NCBI GenBank assembly: GCA_031002005.1
Contig: JARYHS010006964.1
Location: forward strand, 4,154,001 to 4,218,000
Length of the DNA: 64,000 bases
Direction of reading: 5' to 3'
DNA from: Vandiemenella viatica
Lineage: Eukaryota > Arthropoda > Insecta > Orthoptera > Morabidae
Below, one piece after another: positions 9,971 to 21,529 of this stretch. The notes beneath the pieces were generated by a model, which was not told where the DNA came from, did not search any database, and was given only the letters and a program-made list of their open reading frames with translations. Numbering within the stretch: position 1 is the stretch's first letter; each line of letters begins with the position of its first letter. The position numbers and the translations under genes are program-made.

Positions 9971-10865
9971 TCAGCTTATTAACTGCCATCTGTTCTGCCT
10001 ATGTTGCTGCCTTATTCGCTTGAATTTCAGATTGCACTTCATTACTATCAAATTATGGTCCGAGTCTATGTCTGCTCCTGGGTATGCTTTACAGTCTAGA
10101 ACTTGATTCCTGAATCTCTGTTTCACCATGATATAATCTAGCTGATATCTGCCTTGTATCCCCAGGACGTTTCCAGGCATATGTTCTTCTTGCATGGTTC
10201 TTAAACAGTGTGTTCGCCACTGCTAGCTTATATTTTTCACAAAATTCTAGCAACCTGCTGCCTCGCTCATTTCTTTCTCCTAGACCAAAACCTCCTATAG
10301 TATTCCCCTCTTTTACTTCTCCCACTATTGCATTCCAATCACCCATGATTATTAGATTTTCCTCCCCTTTCACATATTGGATTAATTCTTCAATTTCAGC
10401 ATATATTTTTTCTATTTCTTCATCATCTTCCTGTGACGTTGGCATATGCACTTGTACTAATGTGGTTGGGACGAGCTTAGTTTCTAACCTCATCAAAATA
10501 ATCCTGTCACTAAACTGTTCATAATAACTCACCCGTTTCCCTACTATCTTGTTCATTACAAACCCTACACTAGTGACTCCATTGACAGCTTGTGTGCTAA
10601 TTATCCTGTGTTCCCCCGACCAGAAATCCTGTGCATCCTTCCATTTAATCTCACTTATGCCAACTACATCTAACTTAAGTTGTTCCTTCTCCCTTTTTAA
10701 GTTTTCTAACCTACCTGCCCTATTCAGACTTCTAACATTCCATGCTCCGACTCGTAGAATGTTTCTATCTATTCTGATGACTCCTCCCTGAGCAGTCCCC
10801 ACCCGGAGATCCAATTGGGGGACTATTTTACCTCCGGGATATTTTACCCAGGAAGATGCCATCAT
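9971..10865 (-). pseudogene. LINE EEP endonuclease domain
   Basis: The main frame (10089-10865) has GAWNVRSL at the start of the domain, ISEIKW a short way on, and MGDWNAIVG in the middle, all blocks of EEP nucleases that nick target DNA for reverse transcription. The C-terminal block with the catalytic SDHN is in a different frame (9971-10195, DIDSDHNLIVM), so a frameshift lies at about 10170-10195. The active-site residues are present but split between frames. Confidence 0.75.
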
Positions 10866-11065
10866 GATATATGTAATTTGAGAGGATTACATGTCCTCAG
10901 CATACCCTTTGGGTCTTTAATGCAGTGGTTTCCCGTTGCCTTCTGCATCCCCATGCCGTTGATCATTTCTAATTCATCCACCTTAGGGGCCGTTTCCAAT
11001 CCCAAGGGCAAGAGGGTGCCCTGAACCACTTCCCGCTCTTTTGCCCTCCTTTCGGAGGCCATTGG

Positions 11066-11085
11066 CAATATATATATATATATAT
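11066..11085. repeat. (TA)n tract at LINE 5' end
   Basis: A short run of TA units directly borders the 5' end of the minus-strand RTE-like LINE and mirrors the longer (TA)n at 7848-7898. Confidence 0.8.
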
Positions 11086-11680
11086 TAAGTATTTTAGAAC
11101 TCAAACATTTCAGAGACATAATTATTTAGTAAGATACAATACATAACAAACTCATCTTAATATAACGTGTACATGTAAATATCAAAATAAAGGGAAAATG
11201 ACTCATCATTCACCAAAGTTGGTCAAAACGAGTGAAAAACAGGTATGACGTACACGAACATATACAATACTTCAATTTTCACTTTATTCATGTAATAGAA
11301 ATCGAGTCATGTGGTTCGGGAGGTGTGCACTTGCTGAAGGTTATCACATAATGTGTGAATTACGTGCACGTATAAGGCTGCTTTACGACGAAATATTGCG
11401 CATCTCTTGTGTGTTTTTTTTTTGTGTTCATCGTCCCAGCCGCCTTCATCTGTGGTAAGTGTAGGGTTTTATTTCCCTATCCTTCCTAGTTTTATTGCCT
11501 TAAATCATTTTCTGGCTCATTGTTTTTATATATATATATATCGCAGGTGGTGATAAAATGAATAATATAACAAAAGGGTCATGAAAATTAAAACAAACAG
11601 TATATAAGTAAATAAATTTGATTTGGAAGAAATTTGTAACTAGTTACATGATAACTAATAAGAATGAGTGATGTGTCATA
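11086..11680. other. Unannotated AT-rich stretch
   Basis: No coding frame was found. There is a run of ten T at about 11409 and a short (TA)n near 11530. I see nothing else. Confidence 0.35.
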
Positions 11681-12570
11681 AGGTAAAATTTTCTGAGTGA
11701 TTGAGGTCACTTAGGTGTCTGGTATCCAGGATATTTTGGTTTGCAAGTTCCCATCTTTGAAGTTCCGAGCCAGTGGTGGTTTCAGGGAAAACTCTGATAG
11801 CTCTCACGGCGAAAAAGTCATTGAGATTGTTAGAATTGTGTTAATTGGCATGTTGTGTTAATGGGAGGTATAAGTTTCTGATGTGGACTGTTTGTCTGTG
11901 GCCATTCATTCTGACTGAGAGTTGCTGTATGGTGAGGCCTACGTAGGAAAAAGTACAGTGGTGGCATATTAGTTGGTATATGATATGTTTTGTGGAGCAT
12001 GTGGCATGTCCAATGAGGGGGAAGTCCCTCTGTGGTAGGGTTGGAATATGTTCTAGTGGGAGGATGCATTTTGCAAGTTTAGCAGTGAGGTCTATTGTAC
12101 AGAAAAGATCCTTATGGTAGTTTTGGAGAGTCTGGTGGAGGGTATTTGTGAACCAAAATGTTTTTGAGGTTAGGTGGTTTGCTGAAACATGTATGGGGGA
12201 TAGTTGGTAAAATATTTGGTAAAAGAGTACACATTTCTGGAAAGGAGTGAAGGAAGTCATGCCCCTGCTGTAAGATTCGATTGACGGATTCGAGGCCGGG
12301 AGAGAACTGGGCTACAGCTGAATTTTGGAGGTGCCGGGCGGGAGTGGTTACAGGGAGGGTGGGTGATTGCATGGGAGATTTGTTTATGTACAAGATCTGC
12401 TGAGTAAGAGCAGGAATTAAGGGCTTGGGATAGGTTCTGGGAGTACGGGGAGATGGATTCAGCATCAGAACAGATACGTCTGCCACAGACAGCAAGGATA
12501 TATGGGAGGGATAGTTTTGTATGGAATTTCATGGCAGCTGTAAAATATCCTGGATACCACACACCCACCT
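11681..12570 (-). mobile_element. Penelope-like retroelement fragment (GIY-YIG end)
   Basis: Several overlapping minus-strand frames form one broken protein. The best part has IIYQLICHHCTFSYVGLT followed by SVRMNGHRQ, which matches the cysteine-bearing GIY-YIG nuclease that ends Penelope-like proteins (YxIxCxxC, YVG, RxxxH). Just upstream, a segment with LTSKTFWFTN resembles the conserved stretch before the nuclease. The tail continues to about 11690 (ELANQNILDTRHLSDL). Frame changes and stops are frequent. The assignment is by motif and could be tested by protein search. Confidence 0.6.
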
Positions 12571-12771
12571 GGAATCAACAACCGATAAAATTCCATTTGA
12601 TCCATCACTCAGTATTATTAGTATTATCATTTAACTAGTTTATTTATTTATTTATATACAGTTCATTTTAATATTCCTGACCCTGTTGTTATATTATTAC
12701 TTTTATGACCACATGTGATATATATATATATATATATTTAGTGAAGGATCTAATTTTTGTTCTCTCTGCAG
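12571..12771. other. Intron or upstream sequence with splice acceptor
   Basis: An AT-rich stretch with a (TA)n run at about 12717-12736. It ends with a pyrimidine-rich tract and CAG (tctctctgcag) at 12771, which forms the acceptor for the following zinc-finger exon. Confidence 0.6.
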
Positions 12772-13257
12772 GGCAACAATTACATTTCATCAAAGCCTAG
12801 CACAGTGTCATGACCAAGAGGATACTGGTGTAATAGGAAACACTTCTGCTATGAGGCCACTGCAGTTCACGTGTGCTAAATGTCTGCAAGTTTACAATAC
12901 AAGGGATTTGCTAATAAGACATGTGTTCTGCCATGACTCACTTGTAAACACTCCACTGTATGTTTGTGAACAGTGTGGTTTCATTTTCTCAGATCTGTCA
13001 ACATTCTGTTCCCATACACCATATCATAGCAGTGAAATTACTTTGAAGCAAGAAACAGAATTGGAAGTTGTGTGTGCTAATTGTGCTCAGGTGTTTTTAT
13101 CTTGGAGTTCTCTGACAAAACATGTATTTGAACATGTCACAGCTGTTTCCTGCCCATTGTATGTCTGTATGCATTGCCAACAAATATTTAAAACTTTAAT
13201 TGGGCTTCATCTGCATCAGGACTCCAAACATCCTTATACCTCATTTTTACAAACGAG
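12772..13257 (+). CDS. C2H2 zinc-finger gene, internal coding exon
   Basis: The reading frame is open from the acceptor at 12771 to the donor at 13257/13258 (GAG|gtaaga), about 162 codons. An ATG at 12851 lies inside the open frame, so coding probably starts in an earlier exon. Four C2H2 fingers are seen (CAKC, CEQC, CANC, CMHC, each with 12 residues to the first His). They are divergent and lack TGEKP linkers, so they may bind protein or be structural. The exon leaves two bases of a split codon. The exon at 20014 supplies the third and continues the same frame. The gene is likely a nuclear DNA-binding regulator; its specific identity is unknown. Confidence 0.8.
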
Positions 13258-13321
13258 GTAAGATTGAGTCATCCTATTTTAGTTTCTAAATAATGCTTGT
13301 ACTTTACAGTTATAGGTTCAA

Positions 13322-15095
13322 TTTGAATCTCTTCTGTTTCATAATTTTTTGATATAAGTTTCAGTAATCTTTATCTTCCTTCTTCTCCTAGGAGTTTCAG
13401 AAGATCTGCAGGGATCTCATCAATCCTAACTTCCTTATTTGTTTTCAGATCATTGAAAGCTTGATCAAATTGTGTCATGTAAAACAGTATATCCTAAATC
13501 ATCAAAATTGACATCTCCTTTTTTCCAGTGCACTGTTTTCAAATCAGCACCATCATACTGTTTCTCTATATATATCTTCCTTTGGTTTATTCTACCTCCA
13601 GTGCTTAAAATGTTTCCCATCTGCAGATTTAATGTGTATACCTCTTTTCTTTATTTCTGCTAACTTCTGTTTATCTTCCTATATGCTGCATCTATTTTAC
13701 CTATGACCATTTCCTTTTCTGCTTTTTCACTTTTTTTCTTGCAGGCTTTTTTCTTTTGCTTTTTTGCATTTACTGTTTATTTGAATTCTAAATTGTCTGT
13801 ATTGCTTTCTCCCTGCTTCATCCTGGGTAATTTTGTTCCTTGTTCTCTGATCCATCATCTCCAAAGTTTCTTCTGTGGTCCAAGGTTTCCAGGTGGCTTG
13901 TTCCCTAAATCCTAATGTTTCTTTACGACTTTTGATTATTTCTCTCCTCAACCCAATCCATTCATCATCAGTTGAACTCCATTGGAGTTATTTTTTAGCC
14001 CCAGATCTACCATCTTCAAATCAGGATCAAATTTTTCCCTCCTGTTAGATTGTTTTAGTCAGTTTACTTCCTGTCTGTTGTGTTAGTATTGCTTCTTTAT
14101 TCTCTTGAACTTCAACCTATCAGATTCTGGTTAGTTTACATTGCTCCTGGATATACTGTACAATTTAGAACTTCATTCCTGAGTCTGTTTGGCCATGATA
14201 TAATCTATGCGATATCTACATGTATCGCCGGAACGTTTCCACATATAGAACTTTCATGCATGGTTCTTAAATAGTGTGTTCTCTATGACGAGTTTATATT
14301 TTTTACAAAATTCTATAAACCGGCTTCCTCACTCATATCTTTCTCCTAGACCAAAATTCCCTACTACATTAACCACTTTTCCTTCTCTTGCTGCCACAAT
14401 CCCAGTCACCAATGATTAGTAGATTTTCGTCCCGTTTCATATTTTGGATTAATTCTACAATTTAAGTGTATATTTTCCCTGTTTCTTCAACTTCCTGAGA
14501 TATTGCCATATACACTTGTACTAACGTGATTGGAGCAGGTATAGTTTCTTCCCTCATTATAATAATTATGTCACTAAACTCACCCATTTTCCTATTCTCT
14601 TATTCATTACAAATTCTATACCAGTAACTGCATCTACAGCTTTTGTATTGATTATTCTGTGTTCCCAGACCAGAAATCCTGTGCATCCTTGCAGTTATTC
14701 TCACTAGTCCCAATGATATCTAATTAAAGTCTTTCAATCTCCCTTTTTAACTTTTCTAACCTACCTGCCCTATTCAGATTTCAATCATTCCTCACTCCGA
14801 CTCATAGAATGTTTCTATCCGTTCTAATGACTCCCCCTGAGCAGACTGCACCTGGATATCAGATTGGGGGACTATTTTACCTCTGGAATATTTTACACAG
14901 GAATTTAAGAGGATTAGAAATCTTTTGGATACCCTCAGGGCTCCCCGTAGTGGCTTCCTGTTGCCTTCTGCATTCCCACGCCATTGATTATTTCTCATTT
15001 TTCTGCCTTTATGGGCTGTTCCATAGTCCAAGGGCAAGAGGGTGGTCTGAGCCACTTCCCGCTTTTCTGCCCTTCATGAGGAGGCCTTTGGCAAG
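13322..15095 (-). mobile_element. Second RTE-like LINE copy, lacking its 3' half
   Basis: Long stretches match the element at 7899-11065 in the same orientation and order. For example, the 'ctgcagggatctcat' segment at about 13408 matches 9334, and the endonuclease start near 14810 matches 10755. The 5' end (about 15095) is kept, with the same 'gaggcc.ttggcaa' start. The copy stops at about 13322, inside the RT region. It has many stops and is older than the first copy. Losing the 3' half while keeping the 5' end is the reverse of normal LINE 5' truncation. Confidence 0.75.
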
Positions 15096-16893
15096 CAGAG
15101 GGTGACTCCTTATACCAGGAATATTTCAGTCACCAGAGCCTCATCCCTGCAAACAGGGTGCTCCACGTGAAGGAGAGATTGGCGTTTGGTAGGATGAGGC
15201 TGATTACCCTTACATCCCTATTACAGTTTTACTGTTTACAATATTACTGATCCTGTTGGCATTTAGTACTCATTTTTGTTTGTTTATGATTCAGTGAGAT
15301 AGTACTGTTTATATCAATTTCTGCATAAAGTCGATATTTACGGAGTTGATTTTATGTAATTCCTAATATCCAGTATGATATAGACTTCTTTAATATACTT
15401 ATGAAATTATATTTCATTTTAGACTATTGTCAGGATAAAAATATCTGCTTGGACTAGGGATCATTTGAAATGATGTTCTCAAATACTGTGGATTTTATTT
15501 AAGCAGATTACTAAACTATTTTCTTTAAATTCTGTTAGTATGATAAAACTAAAAATAATGTAGATAAGGTTCACAGTTTTAATTAAAAATATGTGGATCC
15601 TTAAATTGAAATAAAGTCTGCTGTACTTAACATAAATTAATACACGGTCTGGCTTCATGCTACCTACAGAAAAATACTTTGTGACATTCCCCTTGATAAC
15701 AACTGATCTTTAATATTAATGTGATTAGCACATTCAGTGGTTAATAACCCCAAGTATCAGTTATACCAGGTGTCTGTAGTATCTAGCAAGAGACTGACAT
15801 CACTTTTTCTGAATTCTCATTTTTTCTGTGGTGGTTATTTAGTGGCTATAAAAGATTGATTCTAAAGTTATGAAAACAGTTAAAACCAGAAAATTATATT
15901 AGATCAATATTTATAATTGATAATTATAGACATAATATGTCACTATCATCATGGCAGCATAAATGAAATGAAACTAACAGTTAGTGTCCATATAGAGAAA
16001 ACATCATAGATGTTAATATGAGGGGAAACATTTCAGTTTCCACTACGAAGTGTAGCTGAAGTTGCTCATATAGTCTAGGCTGCTAAGCTGTTTTCGAGAG
16101 TTTGGCCATCTGGCAGGCTTGAAAGGTACAAGGCAGTTGCCATGTCTGGCACTTATCTAGATGATGGCATTGGAAAACTGGATACCAGAAATATCATGCA
16201 GTATCAGCAGGTTCATTGGGCATGGTACCCTAGAGCATTGTATTAATACTCTGCACTATAAAAGACTTATTGAAAAGAGTTATATTACAATATAACACTG
16301 ACAATAAACTTATTGATTGATTTTCTTTAATTACTCCACAACACGTATCAATAAAGAAATAGAACTTGGTATAAATTTTGTGCAAACACTTTAAATATAA
16401 TCTCATTTACTAAAATCATTTCATTGACCCTAACATTTATGTGTATTACAGGCTATTTACAATGTAAGAGTTGTAACAACACAATGTATATTGTCATTTG
16501 AATATATTATATTCTATAGGAAATTCATGTTTTGTTAATTAAGTAATCTATAATATATATATATATATAATTATTTTTATCTATAGCTGTTATAACTCAG
16601 TAATTATTCAGGCTATTTTTGCTTTTGCTGCATAATCATTTACAGATACATCAAGACAAATTATGCAATTATAATGCACTATGAAAATAACCTTGCCTAC
16701 TGAGATGCTGCTAAAATGAATGAATTTGATCTCTCTGTGCTTGGTCAACATATTCAGTAAAGTAATTGAATTTTTTTCTGCACATAGGTGCAAATTGAAA
16801 ATTATTGAATAACTTAACTATTGTGCTGCATAATGGATGTAATATAAACTACAATTAACGATATTAAACCTAACACAGTGATCCTAGATTGTA
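15096..16893. other. Intron sequence, nothing recognised
   Basis: An AT-rich stretch with no coding frame. A short (TA)n lies at about 16554-16569. I see no element ends here. Confidence 0.4.
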
Positions 16894-18320
16894 CACAGAC
16901 GGAAAAAAAAATCCCAACACCAAGAAAAAATTATTGTAGAGTAATGAAATTTGGACAATGCATTTGTCAAGTTAACATGTTTAATTGATTAAATTTTCAA
17001 GATCACAGGTTAATTTAAGCTCAAGAAAATGCATTTCAAATGTGAAATACTGTTAAATTAATAGCCGGTGTAACCTCCAGAATTTTGAATGCAAGCCTGC
17101 AAACGTGAATGCATTGTGTCATACAGGTTTCGAATGTCACTTTGTGGTATGGAGTTCCATGCTTGTTGTACTTGTGCTGTCAATACTGGGACGGTCAGTG
17201 CTGGCTGTGGATGATGCTGGAGTTGTCGTCCAATGATATCCCATACGTGTTCAATTGGAGACAGATCTGGTGATCTCGCAGGCCAAGGTAACATGTCGAC
17301 ACTCTGTAGAGCACGTTGCGAGACAACAGCGGTAGGAGGGCGAGCGTTATCCTGTTGAAAAACTCCCCCTTGAATGCTGTTCATGAATGGCAGCACTACA
17401 GGTTGAATTACCAGACTGACGTACAAATTTGCAGTCAGTGTGTTTGGTATAACCACAAGAGTGCTCCTGCTGTCATAGGAAATTGCTCCCCAGACCATGA
17501 CTCCAGGTGTAGGTCCAGTGTGTCTAGGCCGCAGACAGTTTGGTTGCAGGCGTTCCCCTGGCCTCCTTCTGACCAACACTCGGCCATCACTGGCACCAAG
17601 GCAGAACCTGCTTTCATCAGAAAACACAACAGATCTCCACTCCGTCCTCCAATGAGCTCTGGCTTGACACCACTGGAGTCGCAAACGGCGATGGCTTGTA
17701 GTCAGTGGAATGCACGCTACAGGGCGCCTGGCTCGGAGCTGTCCTTGAAGTAACCGATTTCTAACAGTTCGTTGTGTCACTGTGGTACCAACTGCAGCTC
17801 GAATTTCTGCCGCAGACGCAGTACGATGCGCCACAGCTGTACGCCGAATACGGCGGTCTTCCCTCTCAGTAGTGCCACGTGGCCTCCGGAACCCGGTCTT
17901 CTTGAGGCAGTACCATCCCTTGACCACTGCACCCAACAATCATGCACAGTGGATACATTCCGGCCAAGTCTTTCTGCAATATCGCGAAAGAAAAATCCAC
18001 CTTCTCGTAGCCCTATTACACGACCTCGTTCAAACTCGGTGAGCTGTTGATAATGGCTTCTTCGTCTTCTTAAAGGCATTCTTGGCTAACATCAACTCAC
18101 TATGTCAAATCTCAGCGGTAAATAACGTTCACAAACTTTACAGCGCGTATTTAAAGCAAACCTGATTTGCAAGCTCTGAGTAGCGCTACTAGCGCCACAC
18201 TTATGCGCGAAGCGCGAAATTTGAATCGATGTCATCTTTCAGATGTATAAACACGCCTACCAAATTTCGTTTATCTAACACAAGTCTTTCTTGGTGTTGG
18301 GATTTTTTTTTCCGTCTGTG
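16894..18320 (-). mobile_element. Tc1-like DNA transposon with perfect 34-bp TIRs
   Basis: The element is bounded by perfect inverted repeats at 16894-16927 and 18287-18320 that begin CACAGACGG and include a run of nine A. Each end is flanked by TA (16892-16893 and 18321-18322), the target duplication of Tc1/mariner elements. The 1,427-bp length suits the family. It sits inside the intron of the zinc-finger gene on the opposite strand and carries a transposase with a single frameshift. Confidence 0.95.
17058..18079 (-). pseudogene. Tc1-like transposase, one frameshift
   Basis: The N-terminal frame starts at an ATG at 18079 and contains a paired-like helix-turn-helix (RVIGLREGGFFFRDIAERLG, then NVSTVHDCW). 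The catalytic frame (17058-17939) holds VVFSDESRF, GVFQQDNARP and SPDLSPIEHVWD, the three acidic residues of a DD34E transposase, and ends normally. The frames part near 17880-17895, between PGSG and RPRG, consistent with a one-base indel. No other lesion is seen. The protein would bind the 34-bp inverted repeats and move the element by cut and paste. Confidence 0.85.
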
Positions 18321-18344
18321 TATATAGAGCTTATGCCATTTGAA

Positions 18345-19060
18345 CATCAAATCTTATATATACAAGAGGGTGTTAGTATATCCGAGATTAATAGACATTG
18401 ACTCTGTTTGACCAATCATGATGAAAGTTGACACATGCATTTCTTTTTTATAGAGAAGGTTTGTGACCAAAAAAAATTCCAAAACCACTCCCCCCTTTTT
18501 ATAATCCTTAGTTTTTATACAAAACCAATTTTTTATCTGATTTCGTTGGAACCTTGTACACGTATACTTCAAAATAAACAGAAAAACCTACACCTCTCCC
18601 CCTTTACATTTTCTCAGTTTTTATCAGTGTTCTCACTAAGCTACAGTCGACACCATTTGCAGGTCACCATGAAAGTTGGCACATATATGTATTTTTTCAT
18701 GGAGAAGTTTTCTGACTAGCAAAAACTACCCCATTTCTCCTTTTATATCCCTTAATTCGTATGTAAACCAATATTTTTTTCTGATTTCGTTGGAACTTTG
18801 TATACTTTAAAACAAAGGGAAAAATACTTGTCCTTATTAGTTTTTTCAAAACCAAATCTCCCCATTTCCATCCCTTAATTAGTGTCAATATTCTTTATAT
18901 AAAGCTACAGTTTCTATCCAATTTTGAAGGAATTTTTCACCTATATATATTAAAACAAGCCTTCAAATACAGTATATATTAGGTTTACAAAAGCCCAACC
19001 ACCTTTTCCCCTTTACCCCTGCCCCTTTTAATTTCCAGTGTTCTTTATAGAAACCCACAG
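18345..19060. repeat. Diverged tandem repeat, period about 250 bp
   Basis: Phrases recur with drift. 'atgaaagttg.cacat' occurs at about 18420 and 18669. 'ctgatttcgttggaac' occurs at about 18537 and 18781. 'cccc' followed by 'ttt.at..cctta' recurs after each. A weaker third unit starts near 18900. The series starts just beyond the Tc1 element. No coding capacity is seen. Confidence 0.6.
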
Positions 19061-20013
19061 TTTTTAAATCCCGCCAAATAAATCAGCTCTTTTAAGTTAT
19101 GCCAGAATATTCGTAAGTAAATGTATTATATGTACATCATATTTTAGCTCGTACCCTATGCTTAAACATTGTGAAAACCCATGAAAAATCTGTATATTCT
19201 ACATAATGCTGGAAGAAACAGATGTATTTCAGATACAGATTTATGTATGTGATATGTATTAATGCATAGATAGTAGATATTTTGACTATTGAACAGCAAC
19301 TTTAACACATGGTATAGTTGGGTTGAAATGCAGCCTGGAACAAAGTATAAACTGACATTCTGTATTGCAGCATCCAATTCACTCCGTCCTGAGAATCGTT
19401 TGGGTATATCAATGTTTAGTTTTCTTCTAAAAATGGCTGGTGCAAATTAATAAAACTTAGTCTATCAGAAATATAAAAATAGTGTGTGTGTAAATAAGTC
19501 CTGATTAGACCTGGCAATGCCAAGTACTCTGCTAGTTGTAGGTTTAAAAAGTTTTGCTGCTAATATATTTTAAATATAGAGGGTTTTTTATTAGATTAAG
19601 GGCAGTTCTGTATGGGAAAGAGTTGAAGAGTGTGATAGGAGATATAAAAATTATAATATAGCATAACTAGTGCATAGTGTTCAGCAAATTTATGGAGTGA
19701 GCTGTGAGTAATAATTTAAATATATTTTTCTACAATTTACTCAAGTTTGCTAAAATCAAATAATTATATACATAGTTACATACATTATCTATAGATAATG
19801 GAATAGAAAAGAAATGACAAAATACATGAAAACTATATAATGATATAGTTCATATCTTGTAGATGTGGGGCAGTAACTGTATAAATAAAAGTTCTTGTAA
19901 TATTATATATAGATTATTAGAAACCTGTTCTGGGATTTCCAAATAATAACCACTAGTTAATTAACTGTAGGAATGGTATTATGCTAAATTTACCTGTGTT
20001 ACTTTGTTTCTAG
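19061..20013. other. Intron sequence before zinc-finger exon
   Basis: Nothing recognised, except that 'gttgaaatgcagcctgga' at about 19322 resembles a phrase found at 51740-52000 and near 57180. It ends with the acceptor tttctag. Confidence 0.4.
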
Positions 20014-20896
20014 GTATCATCAAGTCATTCCTGCTCATGATCTGCAGCAGACTTATGCTTCCGGAATGTGTGGAGAGCCTTTCATGAATTCTGACATCCT
20101 AATAACTCATAAAAGTATCCCTGAGAAAGATCAGCCTTATGCTTGTGAAGTTTGTGGTAAATGTTTTACTGCTAATAGTAACCTTACACGACATAAAAGA
20201 ATTCATATAGGTGAGCGGCCTTATGTTTGTGAAGTTTGTGGTAAATGTTTTACTGCTAATAGGAGCCTTGTACTACATAAAAGAATTCATACAGGTGAGC
20301 AGCCTAACACTTGTGAAATTTGTGGGAAAACATTTACATGGGCTGATAAATTAGTAGTGCATAAAAGGATTCATACAGGTGAGCGGCCTTACACTTGTGA
20401 ATTTTGTGGAAAAACATTTACACGGGCTGATCAATTAGTAGTACACAAAAGAATTCATACAGGTGAGCGGCCTTACACTTGTGAAATTTGTGGAAAAACA
20501 TTTACACAGGCTGGTAATTTAGTAGTACATAAAAAATTTCATACAGGTGAGCGGCCATATGCTTGTGAAGTTTGTGGTAAATGTTTTACTGCTAATTGTA
20601 ACCTTGTACAACATAAAAGAATTCATACAGGTGATTGGCCTTACACTTGTGAAATTTGTGGAAAACCATTTACACGGGCTGTTCATTTAGTAGTACATAA
20701 AAGAATTCATACAGGTGAGCGGCCATATTCTTGTGAAGTTTGTGGTAAATCTTTTGCTGCTAATTCTAACCTTGCAAGACATAAAAGAATTCATACAGGT
20801 GATCGTCCTTACACTTGTGAACTTTGTGGAAAATCGTTTACTGATTATTTTAAGTTCAAAATACATAAAACAGCTCGTAAATGTAAGCATCCTTAG
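20014..20896 (+). CDS. C2H2 zinc-finger gene, terminal exon (finger array)
   Basis: The exon follows the acceptor at 20013 and runs open to a TAG at 20894-20896. It encodes a short lead (IPAHDLQQ), a degenerate first finger (MCGEPF), eight canonical fingers of the CExCGKxF...HKRIH type joined by TGERPY-like linkers, and a final finger with irregular His spacing. Canonical linkers indicate sequence-specific DNA binding. Fingers alternate between a [11 protein letters not shown] form and a CEICGKTFT form, suggesting blocks of fingers were duplicated. The ATG at 20066 is internal to the frame, so the true N terminus lies in the exon at 12772 or earlier. A paralogous exon is at 53955-55166. Confidence 0.9.
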
Positions 20897-21529
20897 GTTT
20901 GTGGAATTATTTCCCACCATCAAATTAGCTTCATAACATGAAAAATTATCCGTATAGACTAGCACCATTATGCTTGTAAACATTCTGAAGTATTGTTGAT
21001 GAACTGTAGTTACATAAGATTACATAAAGTATTCATTGTGGTGAGAATACCTATTTTTTGTCACTTTTGATATGTTACACATAGAAGATTGTACGTAAAT
21101 AAGGTTCTTCATGTTTGTGAAGGTTGGGGAAAATTTTGTAAGTGACCAATTAGCTGTAAAATTCATATGGTGTTATAGTGGTGTGGAGTTTTATCCTTTT
21201 AAGATTGTGGAGATTAGTTTGACGGGTAAGGTAAAGTTATAATTTGTAATTTAGCTAACTATAAGGCATAATATTAATTATATGGCTAGAAAACATATAT
21301 TTGTAGACATATGAGAAGATCCTATCAGTCTTATAAAAAATCCATAAGATTCTATATGCTGGGAAACATTTTTATAACACACACACACCTGAAAACCTCA
21401 AACAGTACAAAACAATCTATGTATTAGTGGCCTTAAAAATGTGAAGATTTTGGAAAATTCTTGATGGTGTTCCCTTGCCCTGTAAATTGTGGTAAAATAC
21501 ATTTCCCTTCTTCTTAGCATCTTTGCAGG
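20897..21529 (+). other. Probable 3' UTR and flank of zinc-finger gene
   Basis: No further coding frame. I do not find a clear AATAAA close to the stop. A short (AC)n run lies at about 21380. The first part may be 3' UTR by position only; words resembling the finger coding sequence recur near 21110-21130 (cttcatgtttgtgaaggttgggg) and may be decayed fingers. Confidence 0.35.

Larger units (their letters stand above)
7899..11065 (-). mobile_element. RTE-like LINE, near full length, inactivated
   Basis: The minus strand carries, in order, a short 5' leader, an endonuclease/exonuclease/phosphatase-type (EEP) domain, a linker, a reverse transcriptase and a C-terminal domain of the kind seen in RTE/BovB-like proteins (ETWTL, then WCYRRMLKIRWTDKVRN). 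In insect annotation the endonuclease half is often labelled 'craniofacial development protein 2-like'. The body is broken by several frameshifts and stops. Both ends meet TA-rich microsatellites. A second, partial copy lies at 13322-15095, which helps define the 5' end near 11065. Clade assignment is from motif memory. Confidence 0.8.
13258..20013 (+). other. Intron of the zinc-finger gene
   Basis: The donor gtaaga at 13258 and the acceptor tttctag ending at 20013 join two exons in phase 2 without a stop. The 6.8-kb intron holds a partial RTE-like LINE, a Tc1 element and a diverged tandem repeat. The join is inferred from frame and splice sites, not from transcripts. Confidence 0.7.

Noticed and set aside
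20120..20840. Regular 84-bp repeat resembling a CRISPR-like array
   Set aside because: The repeats are tandem coding units of C2H2 fingers with TGERPY linkers, with no unique spacers.
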